A stretch of DNA of 64,000 nucleotides from Streptomyces sp. NA02950 (GTDB lineage Bacteria; Actinomycetota; Actinomycetes; Streptomycetales; Streptomycetaceae), in the NCBI RefSeq assembly GCF_013364155.1, contig NZ_CP054916.1, positions 6,879,001 to 6,943,000 of the forward strand, in the 5' to 3' direction. Below, piece by piece: positions 1-8,428 of this stretch (the stretch's first letter is position 1; the number at the start of each line of letters is the position of its first letter). Below the pieces are notes generated by a model. It was not told where the DNA came from, did not search any database, and was given only the letters and a program-made list of their open reading frames with translations. The translations under genes were made by a program, and so were the position numbers.

Positions 1-1
1 A

Positions 2-370
2 ATCGCCCCCGTGGCATCCATCACACCTGAACGTCAGAACTTGGAGAAGAACGCACCGGTGATCATGCCCAAGGTCGTGTCCGAGCGGGAGCCCTACCGC
101 ATCACCACACTGCACCCGCGGACCTACAACGAGGCCCGTACCATCGGGGAACACTTCCGCGAGGGCACTCCGGTGATCATGAATCTGACGGAGATGGACG
201 ACACGGACGCAAAGCGACTTGTCGACTTTGCCGCCGGACTCGTGTTCGGTCTCCATGGGAGCATTGAACGAGTGACGCAGAAGGTGTTCCTGTTGTCGCC
301 TGCTAACGTCGATGTCACGGCGGAGGACAAGGCCCGTATCGCAGAGGGCGGGTTCTTCAACCAGAGCTGA
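2..370 (+). CDS. sepF: Cell division protein SepF, 3' part
   Basis: The frame is open from the first base, so this is the C-terminal 122 residues of a longer protein; the GTG at 11 is internal. The sequence shows the SepF core: [20 protein letters not shown], then a stretch ending [20 protein letters not shown] and [20 protein letters not shown], and the end EGGFFNQS. SepF is a membrane-associated FtsZ partner that tethers and aligns the Z-ring at sporulation septa and cross-walls. The next genes, a YggT protein and divIVA, give the usual actinobacterial order after ftsZ, which supports the call. The missing N-terminal amphipathic membrane anchor lies outside the window. Confidence 0.95.
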   Translation: MAPVASITPERQNLEKNAPVIMPKVVSEREPYRITTLHPRTYNEARTIGEHFREGTPVIMNLTEMDDTDAKRLVDFAAGLVFGLHGSIERVTQKVFLLSPANVDVTAEDKARIAEGGFFNQS

Positions 371-443
371 GACGCAACACGGCAACATCGAGTCATCCGA
401 GGCCGCGAGGCCGAGTACGAGCCAGGGGAGAGGGACGCGCGGG

Positions 444-740
444 ATGGGCATCGCACTACAGGTGGTCTACATCGCGCTGTACTGCTTCCTGATCGTGCTG
501 ATCTTCCGGCTGGTGATGGACTACGTCTTCCAGTTCGCACGCTCGTGGCAACCCGGTCGGGCGATGGTGGTCATCCTCGAGGCCACCTACACTGTGACCG
601 ATCCGCCACTCAAGCTCTTGCGGCGGTTTATTCCACCGCTGCGTCTCGGGGGTGTGGCGCTCGACCTGTCCTTCTTCGTGCTGATGATCATCGTCTGGAT
701 CCTGATCACCGTCGTGAGCAATTTTGCGAGCAGCGTGTGA
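444..740 (+). CDS. YggT/YlmG family membrane protein
   Basis: A 98-residue protein starting at ATG 444, preceded by a purine-rich stretch (aggggagaggg) at about 423-433. Two hydrophobic segments are visible, about residues 5-28 (VVYIALYCFLIVLIFRLVMD) and 72-95 (ALDLSFFVLMIIVWILITVV). Between them is the family signature TYTVTDPPLKLLRRFIPPLR. YggT/YlmG proteins lie beside sepF and divIVA in Gram-positive bacteria and are linked to septum placement or membrane-protein assembly, but their biochemical role is unsettled. It sits 73 bp after sepF and 49 bp before divIVA, probably in one transcript. An upstream in-frame extension to 312 overlaps sepF and is not supported. Confidence 0.9.
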   Translation: MGIALQVVYIALYCFLIVLIFRLVMDYVFQFARSWQPGRAMVVILEATYTVTDPPLKLLRRFIPPLRLGGVALDLSFFVLMIIVWILITVVSNFASSV

Positions 741-789
741 ACGATACGGTCTTGCCGATTGCCGACGACTACGTTGAGGTGAAGTAGAG

Positions 790-1929
790 ATGCCGTTGAC
801 CCCCGAGGACGTGCGGAACAAGCAGTTCACGACCGTCCGCCTCCGAGAAGGCTATGACGAGGACGAGGTCGATGCCTTCCTCGATGAGGTCGAAGCCGAA
901 CTGACCCGGCTGTTGCGGGAGAACGAGGACCTGCGGGCCAAGCTGGCGGCAGCCACCCGCGCCGCCGCGCAGAGCCAGCAGCAACAAGGCATGCGCAAGC
1001 CTCCAGAACAGCAGGAGAGGCCCGGCGCCCCTGTCCCCGCCGCCATATCCGGACCGCAGCCGGTGCCGCCCGGCCAGCAGCAGATGGGTGGCCCGCCCCA
1101 ACTTCCGGGCGGCGCCCCGCAGCTGCCGGCCGGCCCGATGGGCCAGAACGGCCCCGGGCCGATGCAGCAGGGCGGACCCGGCCCGATGGGCCAGAACGGC
1201 CCGATGGGTCAGAACGGTCCCATGGGCCCCGGCGGTCCCATGGGTGGCCCGATGGGCGGCCCCGGTGGTCCCGGCGGCCCCCAGCTGCCGCAGCCGGGCC
1301 AGGGCCCGGGCGGCGACAGCGCCGCGCGCGTGCTCTCGCTCGCGCAGCAGACCGCCGACCAGGCGATCGCGGAGGCCCGTTCCGAGGCCAACAAGATCGT
1401 CGGTGAGGCCCGTAGCCGCGCCGAGGGCCTGGAGCGGGACGCCCGCGCCAAGGCCGACGCCCTGGAGCGGGACGCGCAGGAGAAGCACCGTGTCGCGATG
1501 GGCTCCCTGGAGTCCGCTCGCGCCACGCTGGAGCGCAAGGTCGAGGACCTGCGCGGCTTCGAGCGCGAGTACCGCACGCGGCTGAAGTCGTACCTGGAGA
1601 GCCAGCTGCGCCAGCTGGAGAACCAGGCCGACGACTCGCTGGCCCCGCCGCGCACCCCGGCGACCGCCTCGCTGCCGCCGTCCCCCTCGATGAGCGGCTC
1701 CATGGCCTCGGCCGGTGCCGGCACGATGGGCGGCCACACCATGGGCGGCAACCAGTCCATGGGCGGCGGTCACGGGCAGAACGGCGGTGCTCCCTCCTAC
1801 GGCGGCCAGCAGCAGATGTCGCCCGCGATGACCCAGCCGATGGCACCGGTGCGGCCGCAGAGTCCGCAGCCGATGCAGCAGGCGCCCAGCCCGATGCGGG
1901 GTTTCCTGATCGACGAGGACGACAACTGA
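790..1929 (+). CDS. divIVA: DivIVA polar growth protein
   Basis: A 379-residue DivIVA/Wag31 protein that recruits the tip wall-synthesis machinery at hyphal poles. The conserved N-terminal domain (about 1-60) begins MPLTPEDVRNKQFTTVRLRE and includes YDEDEVDAFLDEVEAEL. A Gln/Pro/Gly/Met linker (about 60-170) follows, with repeated GPMGQN-like units, then a long charged coiled coil (about 175-280, DSAARVLSLAQQTADQAIAE onward). The Gly/Met/Gln-rich tail ends MRGFLIDEDDN. The insertion between the N-terminal domain and the second coil is typical of Streptomyces DivIVA. The start has a GTAGAG purine stretch just upstream. A strong terminator follows at 1985, facing the convergent ileS. Confidence 0.97.
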   Translation: MPLTPEDVRNKQFTTVRLREGYDEDEVDAFLDEVEAELTRLLRENEDLRAKLAAATRAAAQSQQQQGMRKPPEQQERPGAPVPAAISGPQPVPPGQQQMGGPPQLPGGAPQLPAGPMGQNGPGPMQQGGPGPMGQNGPMGQNGPMGPGGPMGGPMGGPGGPGGPQLPQPGQGPGGDSAARVLSLAQQTADQAIAEARSEANKIVGEARSRAEGLERDARAKADALERDAQEKHRVAMGSLESARATLERKVEDLRGFEREYRTRLKSYLESQLRQLENQADDSLAPPRTPATASLPPSPSMSGSMASAGAGTMGGHTMGGNQSMGGGHGQNGGAPSYGGQQQMSPAMTQPMAPVRPQSPQPMQQAPSPMRGFLIDEDDN

Positions 1930-1984
1930 CGCGTTCCATCTGACGCGGTTTCGCCACCGCGGGGAGCGTTCGGCAATCACAGGG

Positions 1985-2020
1985 CCGGGCTCCGGGAGCT
2001 TTCTCCCGGGGCCCGGACTG
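1985..2020. terminator. Bidirectional hairpin after divIVA
   Basis: A 14-bp stem (1985-1998 with 2003-2016, one G-U pair) closes a CTTT loop and is followed by ctgcttt. It lies between the convergent divIVA and ileS genes and should stop transcription from divIVA. No long U-run follows, which is normal for high-GC actinomycete terminators. Confidence 0.75.
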
Positions 2021-2165
2021 CTTTGTGCGCCTAAGCCGGCGCCGCTCTCGCGGACCCGGTTGCTCGCCGTACGGGTTGCTCCATTATGGGTTGCGCTCGC
2101 CCAGGGCGGCCTCGGCCGGGGACCGTGGCTCCGCCCTCGGCCGTATCAATCGCCGGGCCGACAGA

Positions 2166-2194
2166 GCCGGACGGGGTGGAACGGCCCGTCCGGC
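2166..2194 (-). terminator. Terminator hairpin after ileS
   Basis: A perfect 10-bp inverted repeat, GCCGGACGGG at 2166-2175 and CCCGTCCGGC at 2185-2194, with a 9-nt loop. It starts 21 bp beyond the ileS stop codon on the minus strand, so it is the likely ileS terminator. Confidence 0.65.
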
Positions 2195-2215
2195 GATGTG
2201 AGGCCCGCGGAGCGG

Positions 2216-5200
2216 TTACGCCTTGCGAAGGCGGAACGTCAGCCCGAGCGGCTCGTCGGTGAAGGGCTCACCGTAACCGGAGTCGCCCTCGCCCGAGGCG
2301 AAGTCCGTGGCGAGGACCTCGTCCGCGATCAGACCCGCGTGGTCGGTGAGCGCCCGGCGAAGCTCCTCGTCCACCGACTCCCAGCGCAGCGCGATCCGGT
2401 CGGCCACGTCCAGACCGCTGTTCTTGCGGGCCTCCTGGATCAGCCGGATGGCGTCGCGGGCGAGTCCGGCGCGGCGCAGCTCCGGAGTGATCTCCAGGTC
2501 GAGGGCGACGGTGGCGCCCGCGTCGGAGGCCACCGACCAGCCCTCGCGCGGCGTTTCGGTGATGATCACCTCGTCCGGGGAGAGCGCGACGGTCTCACCG
2601 TCCACCACCACCGAGGCCGTGCCCTCGCGCAGGGCCGCCGACAGCGCCGCCGCGTCCGCCTCGGCGATGGCCTTGGCGACCGGCTGGGTGCCCTTGCCGA
2701 AGCGCTTTCCCAGCGCACGGAAGTTGGCCTTCGCCGTGGTGTCCACCAGCGAGCCACCGACCTCGCTCAGCGAGGCGAGCGAGGAGACGTTCAGCTCCTC
2801 CTCGATCTGGGCTCGCAGTTCGATGGAGAGTCGCTCGAAGCCGGACGCCGCGACCAGCGCGCGGGACAGCGGCTGGCGGGTCTTCACCCCGGATTCGGCC
2901 CGGGTCGCCCGACCGAGCTCGACCAGCCGCCGGACCAGCGCCATCCGGGCCGAGAGCGCCGGGTCGATCATGGCCTGGTCGGCCTCCGGCCAGCTCGCCA
3001 GATGGACGGAGGCCGGGGCCTCCGGATCCACCGGTACCACCAGGTCCTGCCAGACCCGCTCGGTGATGAAGGGCACCAGCGGAGCCATCAGCCGGGTGAC
3101 CGTCTCGATGACCTCGTGGAGGGTGCGCAGCGCGGCGGCGTCGCCCTGCCAGAAGCGGCGGCGCGAGCGGCGCACGTACCAGTTCGACAGGTCGTCCACG
3201 AAGGACGACAGCAGCTTTCCGGCGCGCTGGGTGTCGTAGGCCTCCAAGGCCTGGGTGACCTGCTCGGTCAAGGTGCCCAGCTCGCCCAGCAGCCAGCGGT
3301 CGAGCAGCGGGCGGTCGGCCGGGGCCGGGTCGTCCGCACCGGGCGCCCAGCCGGAGGTGCGGGCGTACAGGGCCTGGAAGGCGACCGTGTTCCAGTAGGT
3401 CAGCAGCGTCTTGCGGACGACCTCCTGGATGGTGCCGTGGCCCACCCGGCGGGCGGCCCAGGGCGAGCCGCCCGCGGCCATGAACCAGCGGACCGCGTCG
3501 GCGCCGTGCTGGTCCATGAGCGGGATCGGCTGGAGGATGTTGCCCAGGTGCTTGGACATCTTCCGGCCGTCCTCGGCCAGGATGTGACCGAGGCAGACCA
3601 CGTTCTCGTACGAGGACCTGTCGAAGACCAGGGTGCCGACCGCCATCAGCGTGTAGAACCAGCCGCGGGTCTGGTCGATGGCCTCGGAGATGAACTGCGC
3701 CGGGTAGCGCTTCTCGAACAGCTCCTTGTTGCGGTACGGGTAGCCCCACTGCGCGAAGGGCATCGACCCCGAGTCGTACCAGGCGTCGATCACCTCGGGG
3801 ACGCGCTCGGCGGTGAGCGAGCAGCCCTCCGCGGTGCAGGTGAAGGTGATCTCGTCGATGTACGGACGGTGCGGGTCCAGTCCGGACTGGTCGCTGCCGG
3901 TCAGCTCGGAGAGCTCGGCGAGCGAGCCCACACAGGTGAGGTGGTCCTCGGCGCAGCGCCAGATGGGCAGCGGGGTGCCCCAATAGCGGTTGCGCGACAG
4001 CGCCCAGTCGATGTTGTTGTTGAGCCAATCCCCGAAGCGACCGTGCTTGACCGAGTCGGGGTACCAGTTGGTCCGCTCGTTCTCCCGCAGCAGCGCGTCC
4101 TTGACCGCGGTGGTGCGGATGTACCAGGACGGCTGGGGGTAGTAGATCAGCGGGGTGTGGCAGCGCCAGCAGTGCGGATAGCTGTGCTCGTACGCCAGGT
4201 GCTTGAACAGCAGGCCGCGCGCCTCCAGGTCGGCCACCAGCGACTCGTCGGCCTTCTTGAAGAACTGGCCGCCGACCAGGTCCAGCTCCTCCTCGAAGGT
4301 GCCGTCCGCGCGGACCGGGTTCACCACCGGCAGCCCGTAGGCGCGGCAGGTCCTGAAGTCGTCCTCACCATAGGGGGCCTGGTGGACCAGGCCGGTGCCG
4401 TCCTCCGTGGTGACGTAGTCGGCGTTGACGACGAAGTGCGCGCCGGGGATCTCCACCAGCTCGAAGGGGCGCTGATACGTCCAGCGCTCCATCTCCGCGC
4501 CGGTGAAGGTCTGGCCCGTGGTCCGCCACCCCTCGCCGAGCGCCTTCTCGACCATCGCCTCGGCGACGACCAGGTTCTCCTCGCCGTCCGTGGCGACCAC
4601 ATAGGTCACCTCGGGGTGGGCGGCCACCGCGAAGTTGGCCACCAGGGAGAAGGGCGTGGTCGTCCAGGCGAGCAGTGCCGCCTCGCCCGCCAGGGGGCCG
4701 GAGGTCAGCGGGAAGCGGACGTAGACCGAGGGGTCCACGATCGTCTCGTAGCCCTGCGCCAGCTCGTGGTCGGACAGACCGGTGCCGCAGCGCGGGCACC
4801 AGGGGGCGACGCGGTGGTCCTGGACCAGCAGCCCCTTGGAGAAGATCTCCTTGAGCGACCACCACACCGACTCGACGTACTCCGGGTCCATCGTGCGGTA
4901 CGCGTCGTCCAGGTCGACCCAGTAGCCCATGCGCTGGGTCAGCTCGGCGAAGGCGTCGGTGTGCCGGGTCACCGACTCCCGGCACTTGGCGTTGAACTCG
5001 GCGATGCCGAACGCCTCGATGTCCTTCTTGCCGTTGAAGCCCATCTCCTTCTCGACCGCGAGCTCCACCGGCAGACCGTGGCAGTCCCAGCCCGCCTTGC
5101 GGCCGACGTGGTAGCCGCGCATGGTGCGGAAGCGCGGGAAGACGTCCTTGAAGACGCGGGCCTCGATGTGGTGGGCGCCCGGCATGCCGTTGGCGGTGGG

Positions 5201-5347
5201 CGGGCCCTCGTAGAAGACCCACTCCGGCCGGCCCTCGGACTGCGCGAGGGTGCGGGCGAAGATCTTGTTCTCCCGCCAGAAGTCGAGCACGGCGTGCTCG
5301 AGGGCGGGCAGGTCGACCTGGGCGGGCACCTGGCGGTACAGCGTCAT
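2216..5347 (-). CDS. ileS: Isoleucyl-tRNA synthetase, IleRS2-like
   Basis: A class I synthetase of 1043 residues charging tRNA-Ile. ATG 5347 is chosen because GGAGG lies 7 nt upstream and the protein then begins MTLYRQVPAQVDLPALEHAV; longer in-frame starts run into the T-box leader. Residues 47-60 read EGPPTANGMPGAHH, so the usual HxGH signature is replaced by GAHH (57-60). KMSKH is at 596-600. WDCHGLPVE and two Cys pairs (CPRC, CWRC) are present. Length and motifs fit the eukaryote-like IleRS2 type rather than the common bacterial IleRS1. It is the only ileS here and has a T-box, so it looks like the housekeeping enzyme. Confidence 0.97.
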   Translation of the reverse strand: MTLYRQVPAQVDLPALEHAVLDFWRENKIFARTLAQSEGRPEWVFYEGPPTANGMPGAHHIEARVFKDVFPRFRTMRGYHVGRKAGWDCHGLPVELAVEKEMGFNGKKDIEAFGIAEFNAKCRESVTRHTDAFAELTQRMGYWVDLDDAYRTMDPEYVESVWWSLKEIFSKGLLVQDHRVAPWCPRCGTGLSDHELAQGYETIVDPSVYVRFPLTSGPLAGEAALLAWTTTPFSLVANFAVAAHPEVTYVVATDGEENLVVAEAMVEKALGEGWRTTGQTFTGAEMERWTYQRPFELVEIPGAHFVVNADYVTTEDGTGLVHQAPYGEDDFRTCRAYGLPVVNPVRADGTFEEELDLVGGQFFKKADESLVADLEARGLLFKHLAYEHSYPHCWRCHTPLIYYPQPSWYIRTTAVKDALLRENERTNWYPDSVKHGRFGDWLNNNIDWALSRNRYWGTPLPIWRCAEDHLTCVGSLAELSELTGSDQSGLDPHRPYIDEITFTCTAEGCSLTAERVPEVIDAWYDSGSMPFAQWGYPYRNKELFEKRYPAQFISEAIDQTRGWFYTLMAVGTLVFDRSSYENVVCLGHILAEDGRKMSKHLGNILQPIPLMDQHGADAVRWFMAAGGSPWAARRVGHGTIQEVVRKTLLTYWNTVAFQALYARTSGWAPGADDPAPADRPLLDRWLLGELGTLTEQVTQALEAYDTQRAGKLLSSFVDDLSNWYVRRSRRRFWQGDAAALRTLHEVIETVTRLMAPLVPFITERVWQDLVVPVDPEAPASVHLASWPEADQAMIDPALSARMALVRRLVELGRATRAESGVKTRQPLSRALVAASGFERLSIELRAQIEEELNVSSLASLSEVGGSLVDTTAKANFRALGKRFGKGTQPVAKAIAEADAAALSAALREGTASVVVDGETVALSPDEVIITETPREGWSVASDAGATVALDLEITPELRRAGLARDAIRLIQEARKNSGLDVADRIALRWESVDEELRRALTDHAGLIADEVLATDFASGEGDSGYGEPFTDEPLGLTFRLRKA

Positions 5348-5354
5348 CGGGAAT

Positions 5355-5600
5355 CCTCCGGCGGACACACGCTCGTCGTTCCGTCCGGAGGGACGAGAGC
5401 CGTGTGCTCCCGCGGTACCACCCTCCTTGGCCGGGAGCACTGCGCTCCCAGCCCCCTCATTGGGGTCGCGATGCCGGTTCTACTGGCCCTGGGCGGGGGT
5501 TCTTCCGGCGGCTCCGGGGTGATCCTTCGCATCGCGCTCGCCCCCGGGCTCTCACCGTCCCCGGGTCGCTCATGGCCGCGTACGACGCTACTCGTCCCCA
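5355..5600 (-). promoter_or_regulatory. T-box riboswitch, translational, ileS leader
   Basis: Read on the minus strand, the T-box AGGGTGGTACCGCG lies at 5424-5411, inside an 8-bp helix GTGCTCCC/GGGAGCAC (about 5440-5404) that forms the antisequestrator. Its TGGT can pair with the tRNA NCCA end. An AUC isoleucine codon in AAGGATCACC (5523-5521) is the likely specifier. Downstream, CCTCCGGACGGA (5391-5380) pairs with TCCGCCGGAGG (5365-5355), burying the GGAGG ribosome-binding site. Uncharged tRNA-Ile should therefore free the start site. No terminator-like U tract is present, as in other actinobacterial ileS T-boxes. The 5' boundary is approximate. Confidence 0.92.
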
Positions 5601-5977
5601 TCCACGCCTTTCGCTGCGCCCAGTGTACGGGGCCGGACGGACCGCGGCCGACCGATTTCCACGCCGCCCTCTCGTGGGCCCGCCCCGGCTCCCCGTCGCC
5701 GCCCCGCTGCGCCGAGTGAGGTACCGGGCGCCCGGGGATGACCCGAATGCCGATACGCCGGGTGCTGGAGTCCGGGGGAGCGGCGGGGTCACTCTCCGGT
5801 ACCGGTCGGCGGCCGGATTCACCGGGCGCGGAGTGGGGCACAACGGTGGAGACCGGTTTGTCGCACGGGCAAGCCGGGCGAATCGGGCGGCGTGCCCCGT
5901 TGCCGCGTGCCCGGAGTCGATTTATCGTTCCGGAACGATTCGCGAGCAAGATCACAATATGTGAAGGGGCCGCGGCC
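5601..5977. other. Divergent intergenic region ileS / DksA-like gene
   Basis: No convincing gene is seen here; the open frames over it are high-GC shadows. It should hold the ileS promoter upstream of the T-box and the promoter of the DksA-like gene. The only strong element is the 16-bp palindrome at 5924-5939, annotated separately. AT-rich sequence at 5950-5962 (gatcacaatatgt) could include a -10 element for the rightward gene. Confidence 0.5.
5924..5939. promoter_or_regulatory. Perfect 16-bp palindrome, candidate operator
   Basis: ATCGTTCCGGAACGAT is a perfect 16-bp palindrome ending 38 bp before the ATG of the DksA-like gene at 5978. Its position near the expected promoter suggests a binding site for a dimeric regulator. 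The regulator is unknown. Confidence 0.45.
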
Positions 5978-6733
5978 ATGGTGGCTAGGAAGACCGCCGT
6001 GCAGAAGAGCACGGCGAAGGCGACGCAGGCCGCGCCCGCCAAGACGCAGGCCGCGCCCGCCAAGAAGAGCGCGTCGGGCAAGAAGGCCGCGAAGAAGACC
6101 GCGGCGGCGACGAAGTCCACGGCCGAGGCGACCGCGAAGGCTGCCAAGAAGAGCGCACCGACGAAGAAGGCCACAGCCAAGAAGGCCGCACCGGCCAAGA
6201 AGGCGGTGCCCGCGAAGAAGACGGGAGCCAGGAAAGTGGTTGCGAAGAAGTCCCCGGGCGGTGCGCCGAGCGCGAAAAAGGCGACGACGACCGCGCCCCC
6301 CGTGCCCAAGGCCCGTGCCGCGGGCGCCCCGGCCGACCCCAGCGAGCTCGCGGTACGCCCCGGCGAGGACCCCTGGTCGGCGGAGGAGGTGACCGAGGCG
6401 CGCACCGGGCTGCTGACCGAGGCGGGCCGGCTGCGCACCGAGATCCTCGCCTCGGAGGAGGCGATCACCGGACTGATGCGCGACTCCGGGGATGGCGCGG
6501 GCGACGACCAGGCCGACACCGGCACCAAGAACATCACCCGTGAGCACGAGATGGCCCTCGCCGGGAACGCCCGCGAGATGCTGCACCAGACCGAGCGCGC
6601 CCTCGAGCGGCTGGACACCGGGACGTACGGGCTCTGCGAGAACTGCGGCAACGCCATCGGGAAGGCTCGGATGCAGGCGTTTCCCCGGGCCACGCTGTGC
6701 GTGGAGTGCAAGCAGCGCCAGGAGCGCCGCTGA
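5978..6733 (+). CDS. DksA/TraR zinc-finger protein with Lys/Ala-rich arm
   Basis: A 251-residue protein starting at ATG 5978 (MVARKTAVQKSTAKATQ). Residues 1 to about 110 are a low-complexity Ala/Lys/Pro tract with AAKK- and PAKK-type repeats, like the tails of histone H1-like and mycobacterial HupB proteins. The C-terminal half has a helical region ending MLHQTERALERLDTGTYGLC and a DksA-type zinc finger with C220, C223, C241 and C244 (CENCG, then LCVECK). DksA/TraR proteins act in the RNA polymerase secondary channel, but here the basic arm suggests DNA or RNA binding as well. Streptomyces homologues are annotated only as TraR/DksA-family regulators. A palindrome upstream may control it. Confidence 0.85.
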   Translation: MVARKTAVQKSTAKATQAAPAKTQAAPAKKSASGKKAAKKTAAATKSTAEATAKAAKKSAPTKKATAKKAAPAKKAVPAKKTGARKVVAKKSPGGAPSAKKATTTAPPVPKARAAGAPADPSELAVRPGEDPWSAEEVTEARTGLLTEAGRLRTEILASEEAITGLMRDSGDGAGDDQADTGTKNITREHEMALAGNAREMLHQTERALERLDTGTYGLCENCGNAIGKARMQAFPRATLCVECKQRQERR

Positions 6734-6756
6734 CCGCCCGCACGTGTGTGCCGTAC

Positions 6757-6794
6757 CCTCGTCCTCAGCCAGGGGGAGACTGGCCCGGACGAGG
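6757..6794 (+). promoter_or_regulatory. Nested stem-loop before lspA
   Basis: CCTCGTCC (6757-6764) pairs perfectly with GGACGAGG (6787-6794). Inside it, GCCAG (6768-6772) pairs with CTGGC (6780-6784) around a GGGGAGA loop. It lies 24 bp after the DksA-like stop and 13 bp before the lspA GTG. It could be a terminator for the upstream gene or a leader structure for lspA. A possible -10 (TACCCT, 6754-6759) overlaps its left arm. Confidence 0.4.
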
Positions 6795-6807
6795 TTGAGG
6801 GACTCAC

Positions 6808-7389
6808 GTGACAGAGGCGGAGCAGGCCATCGGTACGCCAGACGCGGGGAAGGCCGAGGAGGGCGCCGGGACCAGCGCCGGTACGGCGGACGCCGGAGCC
6901 AGGGGCAAGCGGCGGATCGGGGTGCTCCTCGCCGTCGCCGCCTTCGCGTACCTGCTCGATCTGGTCAGCAAGCTGGCGGTGGTCGCCAAGCTGGAGCACC
7001 GTGCGCCGGTGGAGCTGATCGGCACCCTGCTGCGGCTCGAGGTGATCCGGAACCGGGGCGCGGCCTTCGGCTTCGGCGAGGCGATGACCATCGTCTTCAC
7101 GGTGATCGCGGCCGCGGTGATCGTGGTGATCGCACGGCTGGCCCGCAAGCTCTACAGCCTGCCGTGGGCGATCGCGCTCGGGATGCTGCTCGGCGGGGCC
7201 TTCGGCAATCTCACCGACCGCATCTTCCGTTCGCCGGGACACCTCCAGGGCGCGGTGGTGGACTTCATCGCCCCGGCCCACTTCGCGGTCTTCAACCTCG
7301 CGGACTCGGCCATCGTGTGCGGCGGCTTCCTCATCGTGATCCTGTCCTTCCGCGGGCTGGACCCGGACGGCACGGTCCACAAGGACTGA
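6808..7389 (+). CDS. lspA: Lipoprotein signal peptidase II
   Basis: A 193-residue integral membrane aspartic peptidase that removes signal peptides from diacylglyceryl-prolipoproteins. After a hydrophilic N-terminal extension of about 35 residues come four hydrophobic segments. The diagnostic blocks are [12 protein letters not shown] (79-90), GNLTDRI with catalytic Asp137, and [12 protein letters not shown] with catalytic Asp166. The GTG at 6808 lies after a GAGG stretch (6791-6800). The long N-terminal arm, rich in Glu/Ala/Gly, is common in actinomycete LspA. The window also holds lgt, the enzyme acting before LspA in lipoprotein maturation. Confidence 0.97.
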   Translation: MTEAEQAIGTPDAGKAEEGAGTSAGTADAGARGKRRIGVLLAVAAFAYLLDLVSKLAVVAKLEHRAPVELIGTLLRLEVIRNRGAAFGFGEAMTIVFTVIAAAVIVVIARLARKLYSLPWAIALGMLLGGAFGNLTDRIFRSPGHLQGAVVDFIAPAHFAVFNLADSAIVCGGFLIVILSFRGLDPDGTVHKD

Positions 7390-7474
7390 GCGGGGGCCGG
7401 TGCGGCCGGTGTGGGACCGCCGGTATGCGCCCGCCGGTATGCGACTGCCGTACGAACCGGTCCGTCCGGTCCGG

Positions 7475-7480
7475 CATACT
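7475..7480 (+). promoter_or_regulatory. -10 element for a leaderless pseudouridine synthase mRNA
   Basis: CATACT at 7475-7480 lies 6 nt before the GTG at 7487 and no Shine-Dalgarno is seen, so transcription should start at or next to the start codon. Confidence 0.45.
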
Positions 7481-7486
7481 CGACGG

Positions 7487-8428
7487 GTGAGTACGATTCC
7501 CGAGATCCGCACCCTGCCCGTACCCGATGGCCTGGAGGGCGAGCGCGTCGACGCCGCGATCGCCCGGATGTTCGGCTTTTCGCGGACCAAGGCGGCGGAA
7601 CTGGCCGCCGCAGGGAAGGTGCAGGTCGACGGCAGCGTGGCGGGTAAGTCCGACCGGGTCTCCGGCGGTGCCTGGCTCGAGGTCGAGCTGCCGCAGGCCG
7701 CGCCGCCGGTGCACATCGTCGCCGAGCCCGTCGAGGGCATGGAGATCGTCCATGACGACGACGACATCGTGGTGATCGTCAAGCCGGTCGGTGTCGCCGC
7801 CCACCCCAGCCCCGGCTGGTCCGGTCCCACCGTGATCGGCGGCCTGGCCGCCGCCGGGTTCCGGATCTCCACCTCCGGCGCCGCCGAGCGGCAGGGCATC
7901 GTCCACCGGCTGGACGTGGGCACCTCCGGGCTGATGGCCGTCGCCAAGTCCGAGCGCGCCTACACCCTGCTCAAGCAGCAGTTCCGGGAGCGCACCGTCG
8001 ACAAGCGCTATCACGCGCTGGTGCAGGGACACCCGGACCCGCTGAGCGGCACCATCGACGCGCCGATCGGGCGCCATCCGCAGCACGACTACAAGTGGGC
8101 GGTGACCAGCGACGGCAAGCCGAGCGTCACCCACTACGACCTGATCGAGGCGTTCCGCGCCGCCAGCCTTCTGGACATCAAGCTGGAGACCGGCCGTACC
8201 CACCAGATCCGGGTGCACATGGCCGCTCACCGCCACCCCTGTGTCGGCGACCTCACCTACGGCGCGGACCCGACGCTCGCCAAGCGGCTGAAGCTGACCC
8301 GGCAGTGGCTGCACGCGGTGCGGCTGGGCTTCGAGCACCCGGCCGACGGCGGCTGGACCGAGTTCGAGAGCGCCTACCCCGACGACCTCCAGCGGGCCCT
8401 GGACATCGTGCGGGCGGAGAGCGCATGA
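7487..8428 (+). CDS. RluD-family rRNA pseudouridine synthase
   Basis: A 313-residue protein with an N-terminal S4 RNA-binding domain (about 15-75, [20 protein letters not shown]) and a pseudouridine synthase catalytic domain (about 85-300). The motif [19 protein letters not shown] carries the catalytic Asp143. [11 protein letters not shown] and [12 protein letters not shown] are further family blocks. It isomerises specific uridines in RNA, probably 23S rRNA; RluD is the nearest well-known relative, but the exact target sites are inferred. GTG 7487 is chosen because a -10-like hexamer lies 6 nt upstream and the product starts at the S4 domain. Its stop overlaps the next gene's ATG by 4 bp. 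Confidence 0.93.
   Translation: MSTIPEIRTLPVPDGLEGERVDAAIARMFGFSRTKAAELAAAGKVQVDGSVAGKSDRVSGGAWLEVELPQAAPPVHIVAEPVEGMEIVHDDDDIVVIVKPVGVAAHPSPGWSGPTVIGGLAAAGFRISTSGAAERQGIVHRLDVGTSGLMAVAKSERAYTLLKQQFRERTVDKRYHALVQGHPDPLSGTIDAPIGRHPQHDYKWAVTSDGKPSVTHYDLIEAFRAASLLDIKLETGRTHQIRVHMAAHRHPCVGDLTYGADPTLAKRLKLTRQWLHAVRLGFEHPADGGWTEFESAYPDDLQRALDIVRAESA

Noticed and set aside
2060..5719. Very long open frame on the plus strand over ileS (1219 codons)
   Set aside because: It is a high-GC antisense shadow: ileS motifs are unmistakable on the minus strand, and the shadow is Arg/Gly/Asp/Val-rich with no domain.
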